A DNA stretch of 64,000 nt from Himantopus leucocephalus (Eukaryota; Chordata; Aves; Charadriiformes; Recurvirostridae). Where the stretch lies: contig RSEF01000012.1 of NCBI GenBank assembly GCA_003993805.1, forward strand, positions 8,552,065 to 8,616,064, in the 5' to 3' direction. Of the stretch, positions 1 to 15,016 are shown piece by piece. The position numbers were made by a program, and so were the translations under genes. The notes beneath the pieces were generated by a model. That model saw only the letters and a program-made list of their open reading frames with translations. It had not been told where the DNA came from and ran no database searches. The first letter of the stretch is position 1, and every line of letters starts with the position of its first letter.

Positions 1-3000
1 CAGTTAGCAATATGCTGTATACTGTATGGTTAGATGACCTAGAATGTGAGACTTAATGGAACATAGCTGGAGGTTATGGTTAAACTCAGTTTTATTATAG
101 CCATTTTATACACTGTTAGGACGATTTAATTAGCTAATAAGCAAAGGAAGTTATTTCAACCCTCATCTGTTAAGAGGTTGAAAGAATCAGATGGTCCATA
201 TGGCTGCATTTAAGCTTCCTGTTGTGTATTTTTTTTTCACAGTTCAGATATCTTCTTTGTATTAATCTGGGGGATCAAATAAGCCAGACATGCCTTAACT
301 GGCACCAACAACAAAGACAAACGCCTTGTAGCTGTGAGACCTCATGAAAGCCAGACTTTGGTCTCTTTGACCTTTTTAATACCATTTACACGTCTACGGA
401 GTCTATTAGTGACATTTTTCTTAAGGTGGAATTACTCACCTTTGAGCCTAGTATAAGCTGAGAACCAAAGATTAGATGTTTCATATAACACAAAGTAGAT
501 GATATTTATAACATAGGTTTTATTGAATGTGTGTTGCTTACATAATATTTAAGTAAATAAACTATTGTAGAATATGCACGGTTCCTATTTCTTTTGGAAT
601 TTTATTTCACTTAAGATAATCGCTAAAAATAACTTACTATATTGGATAAATAGCTCTATAAAGCAATCTTCCATTCAGGAAATTACTCATTACATGTAAT
701 TTTCATGTTCAAGAAGAGGTTAAGGTCTATCTTATAACAATACAAATAGCGGGTGTACCACACAATCTGAATTCCAGCATATTTAGTAGTCTAAATAATC
801 ACTATTCAACTATGTATTATACTATATTAAGTTACTAAAAAAAGTTGAACTGATACGTCTGTAGATTTGCTACATGAAGAGGAAGTTGGGTACCTTGACA
901 TCTGTTCCCTGGAGGAACAAATAGTCTTTCAGTTAGTTTATAGCTTGGCACACTACTAAAATTCAGTTGTCTAACTTTTTGAATAAATATTTATGAAGGG
1001 TGCCTGCACAGTTTCATTGTGAATTAAGAAATATTGGCAGTTGAACTGGTGTAAATCTACAGAGGACCAGAGACAAACATTTCTTTTGATCTTTGTCTTG
1101 TAAAAATGACCAGAACCTGATAGCATAGTCTCATCTCATAGAGGCTGATCTGCTGAACACGTCCTGTAGGATGCTGAACATAATGCTTTTACTGAAAGGC
1201 GCAGTTACAGGTTCTGAGCATGTCACAGAATCTGGTCTCTACTTTGCAGTTTTTCAATAAGGTTTTTTGAATTGCTTTGTGGAAATACATTTCTTCTAAG
1301 GTAGTTGTGAAAATTTGTTTATTCCCTGGAAAATTTTGATGAACCATGAAATTTCAGTGTAGCACTGCAGCAAGCATGTTTTTTTTTACTGTCCCCTTAT
1401 AATATTTTAAAATGTTTTAGAAAAGTAAAGCAGCACATTTTGCCTTTCGTAGGCATGTATCCGTAAAACAGAAGCAGTAGGTTTTGCTGTACGATGATCT
1501 ACAGCTTTTCTTTAAAATCTGTGTAAACTAGTAGAAAAGACTGTGTTTATCTGTGTTTGGTAGTTAAAAAATCAACAATTCTTTTCTCTTCTGGCATTCT
1601 CTGTCTGACTTGAGAAGCTCTCGTGTTTGCAGCATATCTTCTCTTTGTATTAGGAACACGGATGATAGAAAAAGTCAAGCTGCGTGTATCCCACTCAGGT
1701 AGAAATAAAATAATGCTCCTGAGTTCTCTGTTACAATTTTGTATGTGAAAGGCATATCCTGTTACATCTATTGAACATTGTGCAGACGAATTTTGTTATC
1801 CAATCCTTGCCTGTTGTCTCATTTTTTAAGTTGTACTTTTGTTAACAAAACCATGGGAATCCTTGCTACCAGTGTTGAAGTACATTGACTGACGTGTCTT
1901 AGTGATCTCAAGGGTAATCCTTAATCGTAGCATCGTAATAATACAGGATGGAGGTCAAATGGAGTGATGACCTGCAATTTTTCAGCAGCAGAAGGCCAAT
2001 ACAGGCCTGCTGTAATGGAAAATCAGTTGTAAACTGCCAGCAAATTCAACAACAGGCAGGAACCAAAATTATTTTAGTGAAAGCATCAGTGTGTGACCAC
2101 ATTTTACTAATGAAATAAGCTTCCACATTTATAGCTATGTAACTATTTTTCAGTTTGTCCAATGATGGAAGGAAGGGATTTCTTTCTTCTCAAAACAAGC
2201 AAGAATTTTTTTCTTTCACTCGTTTGTTTTAGTCATTTTGCTCATTGTAACAGAAAGAAAAGTAGTGCTTAGGTTCACACAGGATCAGAGAAGAAGGGAT
2301 ACTGACTTCATTTTAATTGATTGCTTATGGTTGAATCCACATCCTTCACCTGCCAGGAAAATGTTGTAACCTGTTGGCTGGCAGTCAGTCTCTCCTTTTA
2401 GAGCTATTGCAACAATGTTCTGGGAAGAAAAAAGAAATATCACTCAATGTTTGTGGGAGACCTGGGGAAAACTGGGTTCCAGTCCTTGTGCCAGTGGCTT
2501 AGAAGAAAAAATGAAAACATTTAACCCTAATCCTTCAGTCACTTTAATTGTTTTACTTTCCTGGAAAACATTTATTTTGTTTTATCTGGATTGAGTCTCG
2601 GTCAATTTTTGTGCAAGCTTCTATTGGACTAGGGTATTGGGAAAACAGAGGAACAGTGAGCTACTGAGTTCCATTCCTGATACAAGGCGTTGCCTATGAT
2701 CAGCACACAAACATCACTGGATTATGTTGTCTCTATCATTTTGTAGTTTTGTCACTGAACTGCACCTCTGTATTGAGTTCTGTCTTTATCTTAAAAAGAG
2801 AATTTGGTCCCACTGCTAGAAACCTCTCTGTATTGGGAGTCTGTATGTGTGTACAAACCTGCAGCCCCACACCCGTGAGAACAGATTGAATTTCCTTGGT
2901 TCTTTTCTAAACTTTTGATTGAGAAGAAACCATACATTGATCTCCCTTACAGTTCAACACAAACCCTTAACTGCAGTCTTAAGAACAGCAACAGATATTC

Positions 3001-4705
3001 AGGGTTGACATATGTATGGTTTAGGTCTGTGGTATGTTGTGTGTTTGTGGGGGAAAGCATGAGGTTGTAATTAAGGTTTTACATTGTACTGTGTGGAAAG
3101 ATTAATGTGTTTGTCTGTAATGTGTTTCTTCATCACTGGGAGACAGGGGAAGTTCTTAATAATGATGACAAGCCTGTCACTGAAAATATGCTATTTGGGC
3201 ACTGGCATGAAATTAAGTATTGTCCCATAATTTGTCATATCCTGGGTTTGCCTTGTGAGCGATGCATTTATTCAGCTCTTTTTCTTTTAACATGGAATTT
3301 TATTAAGAAATTGGACACTAAAGAGAAGGAAAAGTAGGACTTCTTTCAATTTCAATTCGTGTATCTGAAATTTATAATAGAATATTAATTTTAAGACTGC
3401 ATGAATAAGGGATGTCTTGCAAGATGTTTGATCAGAAACTGCTCCCTATTTCCTAAATCTCAGATGTTAAAAACTGAAAACAATATTCAAAGATTTTTTT
3501 TTATCATAAATCCTGTAATTTACATTACAAAAGATAATTTTCAGCATGTGTTTATCATCCTAATCAACTGCTGTGCTCATGGGCAACGCTCTGGAAAGCA
3601 AGCTGGAAGAAATATGGAAATATGCAAGGCATATCATGACTAAGTTGGAATACCACTGCTGTTCAATTTAAATGGCTGAAGTAGTACTGTCACACAATAA
3701 TTAATTGAGGAGGCAATAGTCCTATAACAATGTTTACTGAAATGAAATGTAGGTGTTATAACTAGAGGTATAAACTAGTTCATTTAGGAAGTAAATTGGA
3801 AATACCAATTATATAGCTGAACCTGTAAGGTTCTTATGCAGTGGCATGTTATCAGTTAAGTGAGTATGTATTGGAGTAGTTTCACTACAAAGTCTTAACA
3901 TAGTTCTAGTCTTTTTGTCACTAATAAAGAACCATACCTGAGGTCACTGTTTCTCATGTGATCCTATTTTTACGATTTAAAAAAAAAAAAAATTTGATTT
4001 CCTTTTAGTTCTTAGATATGTGCCCTATGACTCTCCATTAAGACTGCCGCATTGTCATCATCAGTGCCGAATCCTTCATCCCACAGAGAAAGCATTTACG
4101 GTGCAAGTTCCTGAACTAAACTGAACCATAAATATTGGCTGGACAACAGGAATTTGAACTGTTCAGGAGTGGTAGGGCCTAGCTTAGATTCAGGAGGTAG
4201 ATGTAAAGTAGAAATGACAAAGTCTTCTCTTTCCACCCCAACTGCCCTTCTCCCTCTTATTTGATTCCCACATACTAATATTCCTTCTTGGGCTCCTAAC
4301 ATCTTGCTAGTCTCCTTACACTCTGTGTGGTGGATTTATATTGTACCCTCTGGAGACGAACATGTCTGTTTTCATAAGCTGAGGGCAAAGGAATTTCCTT
4401 AAGTTCTGCATTGAAATTGAGCTACTTTCCTTCTCAGCATTGCAAAGTGACAGGTATTAGAGCAGAGAATGGTTAAGTTTGGTGCACAGATTTAAGCATT
4501 ATGAATCAGATGAAAGACATTAATATTTACGATTATCTCTGTATTTCAATATATTGTAGTGATGGAAATTGTCATTAATATTATTACATTTTTAATGGTG
4601 TTGATGATAAATGCTTCCATAAATCTATTATGCTTTTAACTTCACATTGTATTTTCAACTATTTTACAAAATACTTTAAACATTCGACAGTATTGGAAAG
4701 CAGAA

Positions 4706-4769
4706 TTTATATATATAATATATATATGAAATTAGATATATAATTAATATATATATTTTACATATAGAT
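4706..4769. repeat. AT-rich low-complexity tract
   Basis: Interrupted (TA)n runs separated by short GAAATTAG and TAATTAA spacers. This is simple-sequence DNA with no coding signal. Confidence 0.8.
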
Positions 4770-7700
4770 AAATAATGTTTCATTATATATAGTTCAGTGT
4801 TCAGAAGGATGGATGCCTGGGGGAGCCAATGATAAGGAAAAAAAGTCTTTGCTAACAATCATATTGGAATTGCATAAAGCAGTATGTTTATGAATGTGGC
4901 AGTGAGAGCACTGAGTACAAATAATTTAGCAATAAATTTCTGTGTTTAATTATAGACAGATTCAGACCAGATTTTATTTCTTCCCAGGCATGCCTATCAT
5001 GGGAGAGATATCGCTGTACTGGCTTTAAAAAAAAAAAAAAGAAAGAAAGCATAAGTAAGAAAGAAGTTTCTCATGAGTTTTGTTGAATTAGTGACTGAAC
5101 AATGCTTTAATATACCAGACCTCTCTCTGAGTAAGAAATATTGCAATAAGTTATAAACTTAGCTCAGCTCTGAATTATGCATTGTGTATTCAGTCTATAC
5201 TAGACCTATAGTATGTTTATCTGTTGACTTCCACTAAGATTTAGGGTCTATTTTGACTTAATAACTTGCTTTATTTTGTTTGACATATATTTTATGTCTT
5301 CCATGTGCATGGATACATAAGATACACAATCGTGGGTGAGGGTCTTGAGAGAAAGTGCAGCGCTATAAGTACTAATAATAGTGGTTGTAACATAAAAAAT
5401 AACACATCTCTGTTTTTTTCTGGTGTCTTGTCACTCCTTAACTGGTCTAGGAGCCTTAATAAGTAGTAAGAAGCACAAACTGAAGAAGTTATCTCATTGC
5501 GCTTTTATTGTATTTTACTTGGCAAGTCCAAAACATTAAAAAATAATCACCCTATCCTGTTGACACGCAGCTGTCGTGTTGAGGGCAAAAAATCATTTTA
5601 CAAAGTGTACTGCTGTTTGGCAACCTATACTGCACCTCAGTTTGTGTTTCTAGTATTAAAAATGAGATTAGTGAACGCGTCTGTGCCGCATCTGAAGTGC
5701 TCTTTAGATGTGAGTTTAAATTGCACTTAATTGATTTTAGAGATTGTAAGAATATTTATGATTTACAAAGCAAAAGGTTTTCAGCAGTTTGATATTTGCT
5801 GTTAAACAGAGAAAGATTAAAGCTAAACTAACCTACTGTGTCTATAAATTCTTTTTGACTTCTACATTCTGTGTGTCTTTTAGTTTTCCCCATTTGGCTT
5901 CATTGTACTTTTTGGTTTATAAAGGAAGTCAAGGGCAAACTAATGTTGTTATGGACCCCTCCTGTTTCAGTGCACTGCTGAAGCTAATCACCGCTTTCTT
6001 GGAGATGTATATAAGAAGATTAAATAAAAAAAAAATCTGGACTTTTAGTGGAGGAGGTGTAATCCTCTACGTTTATTAAAGTTTTAAGTGAGGTGACAGG
6101 GCAATCCTTGCAGTTTTGTTAAAGCTGATAGAGGAATAAACAAAAAGAAAGAAAATCCCAGAAACAAACCCAAACCAAGGAAGCAATCTGTCCAAAGACA
6201 ACTTTCAATTCAGTGGAGTTCATACAGAAAATTTGGAATCCTGTGTTGTCTTACTTTGGTCCTGCCTTTCCGATACGATGTGCCACTCCAGAAGTGCCAG
6301 CAAAAGCACTGGTGAGATTCTGTGTGGTGAAGCTGATTTTAAAGAGTTAGTGTGGGTACGCTTTGGCTGGCAGGTTTATTTGAAAATCTGGCTACTTTCT
6401 TGTCCTACACCACAGATGAGCAACCCTGAATTCAGGGCTCTCTGCGTGAGTATAGAATTGGTGGAGGTCTGACTGGAGGTGTGTTTGTCCACCTGGTTCC
6501 TTCCTATAAAGTGCATGGGCATCAAAAGACAGAACCCGAAAACAGTGCAATGCATTTTGGGGCAATTGATAGAAGGTCAAGTGGATGCTCCAAAGTGAAT
6601 ATCATAAAATACTTTATTCCATAGGATAAATTTCATTCTATGCAGAATGGGCCTTCTGCTATGGGGTAGAAATGTCCATGTTAGCAACAATGAAAGGTTA
6701 TGAGTAATTGGGTCTGTAGGTTGGGTTTTTTTCTATTAAGATGGATGGCATGATAATGAATAATTCAGACCAATCTTCTCCTATGAAACTTTGGTATATG
6801 CATATTGGTGTAGAAGATGGACGGGAGTGATTTTTACAAATGCTAGTTCAATTTTAATGGAAGATCATTAGAAAGGTTAGCAGAAGTACAGTGTCAGAAA
6901 CACTCGTATTAACTGAGGGTGATCTTCCTGTTCTATACAGCAATGCAAGTCTGAATTCTAGGAACAGTTTAACTGCAGCAATATATCACTATCTGAAACA
7001 ATTAACCTTGTCAGGTCTCGTTAGCTGGGATGCAGCGCTGTGCTGATGTTGCCACAGTCCCCCTACTTCGGAGTTACTTGATTTGTGTTAGGTCACGGCT
7101 GCATACAAGCCCTTTGAGCCAGCAAACATCATGTGAAGCAAGATAGACTTCACTGCCATTCTTGCCTTTGCCTAGTTTTTCAACTGCATTACCTATGGAT
7201 CGTGGTTTCCAAAGTTAATTTCACCTTTCTATTACTATGTTTATCATATTGTCTGACATTGTTGTTTTTGAAAGGCTAAGGAAAAATTGTATCTGGAGAA
7301 CAAGCTTTTAAAACACTGACCTATTTGTGGAGACTTTGCAATGGAAATACCATTTATCTTCTTATGCCGTGATTTCAGGATCAAGCTGAGGGTGATGTTC
7401 CAGGCAATGTAATATGATTATTCCTTGCTTAGGAGCTCGACAATATATCCTTTCTAAAATTATTATATATTGATGACTGAAAAGGAAAGCTTGACAAACT
7501 GCCATAAAAATAACATCCCCCTCTTGAGAAAGTTTGATAAAATGATGACCTCCTAGTACAAATTCAGTATTGCACTTTCTAAAGAAATGGTTACAGCCAC
7601 TATCCGTACTTTTTGATCACTGGGAAAAAAATACCCGTGATTACAATAAATCAGAACTGTTGAAAACAGAAACTCTTCCTACCCTGAAATTAAAACCATG

Positions 7701-8846
7701 GGTTTATGATTTCAGGATTTTGTCCAATATTGTGTCATAGTTTGCTTTTCATATACAAAATGAACTTTGAACCCCTGTTTCTCCAATGCAAAATATCAAG
7801 TTATAGTAAATGTCTTAGTGTAGAAATTGATAAGAAAGCACTTCCGAGTAAAGACCTGTTAATTTTTCCTTTTACATTTTGAATACCACTTATAAATTAT
7901 GAAATTACTTTGGATATGCTAGAGTTTCTCTTTTTGAATTCTATTTGTGAAATATTTCTTATTGTGTTTTTTTTCTGTGAAACCATATTTAAATAGAATT
8001 ACTTGCATATATTTAAATAACATTCTAGATTATATGTTTGCATACATATTTCCATAAAACTAGTTCGTGTTTTGAATATCTATAAATAAGGATTGTTGAA
8101 AGATGACATGGGAAGTGTCCTCAGTGAGTATAAAAAACAGTCCCATGGATAAACAGTAGGTTAGCTTTTCAAAGGAAATATGTTGTCAAACACACACTGC
8201 AAAACAGAACGGACTATTGCAAACATCCAATGGATTTGCCTTGTCTGAAAGGTACAGCGCTGACATGTCTTTGATTTATTTCATTCCCCCTTTGTGTTGC
8301 GTTCCTCTAAAAAAGAAGTGACAGGGTTATATGGAGTTGTTTTCTAGGTGAGAGGAGATAGCCTTTTCCATGAGGAACATGGAAGCATGGATGGAGGAAA
8401 AAACTTAGAGGGGATCTCTGGTGAGGACCAGAGAGAAAGCAGGAAGCAGTAGTTTTAGCAGTTTAAGCAGAGCAGGAAACAGCCCCCCAGGCCTCAGAAA
8501 GATGGAAAGACCCTTCCAAGGGGGTATGGGGGACTGGCTGGATTCTGCACCAATCCTGAAATCCTGGGCCTGTATGGATACAATGCACAGGAAAGGGAAG
8601 ATTTTTATCAGCAAATTGTGTTCCCAATAAAATGGTACATATGTTTATGAAGCCTTAAGATGTCAATAATTGGCGTACTATGAGGTAATGACCCTGTCAT
8701 AGTTTCAGAAAAATACGTTACATCCATGTTCTGTTGGCATAGGTGCATTAACACAAAGCTTTGCCTATTTAAACACATGTAACAATCACTAGGAGTTTAT
8801 TTACTTGAACTTATTGAATCACGTACTCCTTTGGAAGGTATTTTGC

Positions 8847-8861
8847 TATATATATATATAT
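8847..8861. repeat. (TA)n microsatellite
   Basis: About seven uninterrupted TA units in intronic DNA, short but likely length-variable. Confidence 0.8.
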
Positions 8862-11056
8862 TGGTTTTCATGTTTGGGCTCCTGAATCCCAAATTGGTAT
8901 TTTAATTGAAATAGGACTGAAAGATGAAATATAACTTTTTCTATGTGGGACTATGAAACATGTCAGGAATATAAAATATAATACAATTATTTTGCTAAAG
9001 TATGGAAAAATTATAGTTAATTTACCTGGTCTTTGAATTACTTTGTTATCATTATAATGCTATCATACTTTGAAGCTCAAAGATGGAAGATACCGAGTCA
9101 TTTAAATATATTTTGTCATTTGTGTCTTTGTTGTAATTTCTGTTGGTGCAAACCAACTCTTTTTTTTCCCCCATTTTATTTGTATATTATTGCAAAATTT
9201 TTTAGGACTTAATTTTACACTTTGCCTAAGAAATATTAGTGAGTAAATAGTATTTTTAAAATTTTCAATGGAACCAAACTATGGTTCACTCCTGCCAATG
9301 TTTAAGTATTGCTTAATTTTTAGAATGCAAATACTTCCGCTGACTTTTGTAACCACTGGCAGAGTCAAAGCTTATGGATGTTTCCGAATGAGATGTAACA
9401 TCAGTATTAATACAGCAGATTATGCTTAATATGATTCTTAGAAGAAAACCAAAATTCAATGTTGTTTCGCGATACTAGTAGAGGAAGCTTGAGTTCTCTG
9501 TTGAAGATGATGTTATAAAAGTTGAAAGTGCTAGGATACAGACTTTGCATATATAGTTTTTTAAGAAGAAAGGCCTTTTGCTATGTGAACAGAGACATTA
9601 TTTATTGACGATATACGTCTGCACGGTAAGGGATAATAAATCCAGATAGAAAAGCAGCCACAAAATAATTTTACTGTTACAGTTGGTGTCCTGGGCCAGA
9701 TTAATCCCTGTTTTTTTCTGGTAGATCAGTAGAATGGCACTAGGGATTAATTTATCCTTTATAAAAACACCCATTCCTCAACTGTAACTTCCAAACCCAT
9801 CACCTTCTCTTGTATCAGAATATAGCCAAACGTGTATCTGTATATATGTATGCTGATTTTACGTGCCTTTTGACAAAAGTTACCATAACGTGCCATTGTT
9901 TATTCTGTGTATGCCAGATGTTGTAAAAATTAAAATATCTCTAAACAATGAAGAACTTTCACATTGGGTATTTTTGCATCCCTTGAAATTGGAATGCCTC
10001 AAATTGCAATCAGTCGTACTGTATAGGGGTTTGTGAAAGCCAAATTTCCTACGTTCTTTAAGTGAGATTAATTTTTTGTAGTTGCATAATGTGTTAAGGT
10101 CTAGTATTTCTGGTCTTGCTGTATGAGGAGAAAGCACTGACTTCTAATGAAAAATGACGTCTACCAGGTAAAAGCTTCAGGTCTCTGAATCTTAGTACCA
10201 CATAAAACAATGAAAAAATTGCTATCCAGATTCTTAAGTTTACTCAGTCTCTGTGTGGAAATTTTTACTCAGGGTATTTCGGACTTAGGAGAAGGAATAA
10301 AGGTGTATTTCTTTAGCTAAAAAAGAAAAATAATAATATTTTAAGTTGCATAGTATCTCTATTTTATATACTTTAATTTAGTTACTTTAAGTATCATGAT
10401 AACATCGGTGTAATTAACTCTTGCAACATGCCTAATGTGATTCCTATTCTGTAGATTAGAAGTGATATAGAAAGGGACAAGCCAGATTTAAATAATTGTG
10501 TCTGTATCTACGCAATTAAGAACAGACCAGTAGAATTTTCTGAAATGACTGGGTCAATGATGGAAAACTTTTTCATGACATGTTCTAGAAGTGTTATCAG
10601 CAGTAGATTTCGTGATTCATACCCTAGGTCACCTGTCATGAGCAAGTTCCTGTATGAGATCTATCACTAGGTATAACAGAGAGACTCATGAATCAAGGTA
10701 ACCTTCTTTTCTTTCATCTGAAGCGGAAGTGTCTTCGTTACTCAAAACTCTCAGGAATGTTTGGGAGAAAAGCTGAAGACAAGGTGTATGACTTTGTTGA
10801 AAGCATGTGAGTTTCCAGCACCACAGCTGGTGAACAGTTGAGATGCTATTAACAATCTATTCCGTTTGCCATAGATTGGCTATCTTTTTACTTACCAGGG
10901 TGTTTTCTTCACAAAGTCCAGTGAGTTTCTAATTGTATCTTTAAACTCTTAAATACCCTTTTCCTAATTTGCCTTTAAATACCTTTTCCAAAGTCATTTG
11001 TAGAATGTAGGGCAGAGGCAAGAGGCACATCATCGTCTCGAGCCTGGTGTTCTAAC

Positions 11057-11109
11057 TGTACTAGACAGTTAGTACTGGATATGTTAGTACTAGACTAGTT
11101 AGTACTAGG
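11057..11109. repeat. Short TAGTACTAG-type repeat cluster
   Basis: Several spaced copies of TTAGTACT and GTACTAG fall within about 50 bases. The unit is nearly self-complementary, so both strands show the same motif. This is a small degenerate tandem array of unknown origin. Confidence 0.55.
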
Positions 11110-14100
11110 CATGAGAATGTGAAACTGTGTTCTGGAGACATTTATAGGAAGGCTGAGAGCAGATAAGGAGATCAAAGATGTACGACAATTTTCAGTCATT
11201 GCGTCCACAGGCACATACCAGCTCTCTCTTACTGTGCATGTTATGTTAACAGTTCAGCTTTCTCTGAAAGCCCTGCCCTGCTTGCAGTTACCAAAGATTC
11301 ATTACCTCAACTCTAGCATACCATGTCTGCACTGTAAGGGGTGGTGAGTTATCTTCCTGTTTTCATCGTCTACATTTGAAGGTTGACAATAGTTGTTTCC
11401 TTGATGGCCTAGATTTCTTTTACATATGTAGGCAAGGATATAAGAACATAGAAGAAATATAAAACTGTAACTTTTTATACAATTTCAAATTCTCCAAATG
11501 GCATTAGCTTATGCAGCAATATCACAGATGAGAGACGCGATACATCCTCTGTGGAAGTATTTTTATGATTGCAAGATGGAGAGAGAGAGGGGGATATATT
11601 TACATTTATTTTTTTTTAATCTTCTGTGGTTTCAATACAAGATTTTCTTGAGGTATAGTAAGAGATTAATAATGAAACTTCATTAAGTGTTACTTTGCAC
11701 AGTGTCATGATATTATCATGTCAAGATACTTGTATACAAGGTAGCTGAATGTTAGTGGAGAGTAGTCTATTTCATAGGTAGCTTGAAGGAGTTTATTGAA
11801 ATTTTAAGTAGGCCAGTCAGATCTATGTTCTAAAAGCTGTGAGCTGCAGGTGAATCTTGGATATTACTTCTGTGAATGAAAATTATTTCTTAATTTTATG
11901 CCACAATTCTTTGCTACTAAACATAGCAGTGAGTAATTTATAAATAAATAATAATGAGACAATGAATTTTTGGAAAGTAACATTTTCATGAGAGAAAAAT
12001 ACTGAATGAATGACTATCGTAATGTAGATCTCTTAAATTAAGAAAAAAAATGCCCACTAATATTCAGTTGGGAGAAAATTAAGATAGAAAACGATTTTTT
12101 TTGGTTAGTTCACATACTTTTTTTTGTTCTCTGGCTGTGTTTTGCAAAGTTCAGCAGTCGAGCATGAGTTACAAAACAGGAAAGTTCCCTTAGGGACACT
12201 TTGGGGATTAGAGACATACTGTAGTAGAAAATGTAAACATGATAGAGCAAAGAGCAAGGTCAAGCAGAGCACTGTCTGTTAGCAGAAGATCTTAAAATTG
12301 ATTCACTGCTTTTCTATAAATTCTCTCTGCAGAGAAATAATGATCTCTGACATACAGACTGGATGATCTTTCTTGCAGGAAGGTTTTGCATAAAGTACAG
12401 TTGCTTAAGGAGAATAGAAAGATGACACTTCCAAATAATCAGCTGTGTTATTCCAGTCCAGAATTGATGGTCAGTGTAAAGGCTTGTTAGACTTAAAAAT
12501 TATCAAGATGAAATTAATTGCTTTAACCTAAAGAAGTTTCTAAATTTGCTCGGATTATAGATTTATGTTGTGCTTTAAAGAAAGACGTAAAGTGAAGCCC
12601 AGTTGAGGACTAGTGCAGCATAGTAGATCTAAGGTAGCAATAAATCCTAAACTCCTTATACTCAACTTTTGTCCCCAACATCAAAAGTTACCATTTATTT
12701 TTAATATAAAATTGGTTTGCTTCAAGTGTATTGATTTTTAGAGCAGTCAGGCATCATCACTGTCAAATGTGTGTGTTTATTACCTCTTTCAAATTATTAC
12801 TACCGTGACTTTAGTTTGGAACAATGCTTCAGTTGGTGTCTCCCCACATTTTTGAAACCGGTAGTGTGCCAGTCTCCTGTAGACCGCGCAGATGAGTGGC
12901 TCGGAATGCCTTCTTATGTGGGTCGGAATTAACATGCACTGTGGAAAAGGCAGAAGTGCCCTGTGTGCCTGATGACATTAAGGTTTGCCACTGGAAGTAT
13001 GAAGGACTACAAGTGATTTAATTTTCTAAAGTATCCTTTATTTAACATGCTACATCACTCCATTTTTCAGGTCTGTTCTGTTTAAAAGTCTTGTAAGTTT
13101 CTTTGAAGGCACCCTATCATAGGGACTGTTTTCACGCTAAAAGCAATATGCAGGAAGACTATACGTCTCAGAATGCCCTGGAGATACTATAATTATATTA
13201 TTTTACTCTTGAATTTATTATATTTATCCTGGTGTCCCATATGTTAGTCTTCCATATATGAAATCTGTCTCCCTGTCTTTTCTGGCTGCTTTTACTGTTC
13301 TTCCACTCATCTTTACTGTAATTTTTTAAGTCTAGACAATTTTAATTTTTTTTATTGTTTATAATTATTGTTTTTCTGCTGTGAAAAAATATTGCCTACA
13401 GCAACAGGTGGATTCAGACATAAATCTGTCCTTTCCAGTGAACTGCCAACCTCTTTAAAAATTTGAAATACTTGTTTTGTGTGAATGAAGTAGAAGACAA
13501 ACAGGTAATGTACTTTTTAATCAAGGAACAGAATAGAGATACCAGAATGCTAAAAAGATTGGTAGTTGCTCTCATCTGCAGATTCAATAAGATTCTGGGA
13601 AACACAAAAAATTTTGCAGAATACTTGTGACCCTTTACCAGCTCCCACAACCACAAATAGGTGGGGATTTAAGGGAGGATCTTACAAGTAAGAATCTCGC
13701 TGTTCCTGACCAGCAAAGCACTTAAGCACATATTTAGCTGTAAGCATGTGGCTAGTTCAACTAATCCAAATCTGATTTGCTTATGAGAAAGTGTATGTTT
13801 AAATGCATTAAGTGAATAGGAGCAGACTGCTCTGTGGCTTTCAGGACTCGACCCTATTAGTCAAGTAAAATAATCTTAAAGGATTCTGTAGGCTTGGAGC
13901 ATGATCACTAATGGTGATTGCAGGTTTTCCGTTGGGTATTTCTACACCCTTGACTCAGCGAGCCATTACAGTCACTTGTTTCTGTTGCGACTTGTACATA
14001 TATGTATCAATTTTAGAGTATTTCTCACTGTTCTTTCCTTAGAAGTTGTGTCTTCAGTAATTTGAAAAAAAAATCAAATAACAGAAAATTTATTTTGCTA

Positions 14101-15015
14101 GTTGTAACTAAGTGGTACTGTATGGAAAAACTAGGAAAAATTAGATTGTTGGGGTTTTTCTTGGTTTTTTGGTTTTTATTTTTAAAGAAAGGCCATGGTC
14201 ATTACAGGGGAGAACACCACATATAGGGTAAACAGAGAACCATATTTAATCAGTGTATTTGAAATATATTACATAATGGAAAAATTCCCTTTCAGAATTT
14301 CTGGAATAGGGAACTGATGGAAATGCTGGAGAGTGAATGAAATTCTGGAGAGAGAAATGATTTTGGCAGTTTTGCTCCAAGTCATTACAGTGAAAAACCA
14401 CTGATGCAAAAGCACATTTCTGAAGTGCTATATATGGCACATGCAGTCAGGGATTGTGGTGGAGAGATCTGAGCTGTTAAAAAAGGACCATTTAGAATAA
14501 TGAATAAAATGAAAATATTTGCAATTTTTCAGTTGATCTTAATTATTTTCCCTAGTCTGCATAGACCATTAAATGCTTGATTAGTGCATAGCATAGCATG
14601 GTTATTATTACCATGTCTTTTCTTTACTGAAACCACACTGAGTTCACTCTTATAATTCTCAGGTTTTAGATGGATCCTTCTAATATTCTGTTACTCCAGG
14701 ACACAATATGCAAGATATTCTTGATACTGTGCAGACACTATTTTAATTCTGGTCTCTCCAATGTGCTTTATGTATATTGATATTAATCTTCGAGTATCAA
14801 AGTAGCTGTTTATCACTTTTACTTTTTATTTTCACTGGCTTTTACTGGATGTATCTGAGGTCAAGAAAAAATTACAGTTTTCAGAAAGTGGCGCTAATGA
14901 TGGAACTGTTTGTATAAGTGAATTTTGGGAGCTAAAATCCATCTCTTCTTAGCTGCAGTTCTTTTCTTTAGCAGTCCTTCCCCTACAGTAAACTTCAGTA
15001 GGGTCTGTACATAGG

Positions 15016-15016
15016 N
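15016..15016. other. Single-N assembly gap
   Basis: One ambiguous base sits between TACATAGG and GTAGGGCT. Unlike three of the other N positions in the window there is no long flanking duplication, only a possible overlap of a few bases. It is probably a contig join or an uncalled base. Confidence 0.6.

Noticed and set aside
11057..11109. Possible CRISPR-like or hairpin array
   Set aside because: The units are under 10 bases and irregularly spaced in a vertebrate intron; they fit a degenerate simple repeat.
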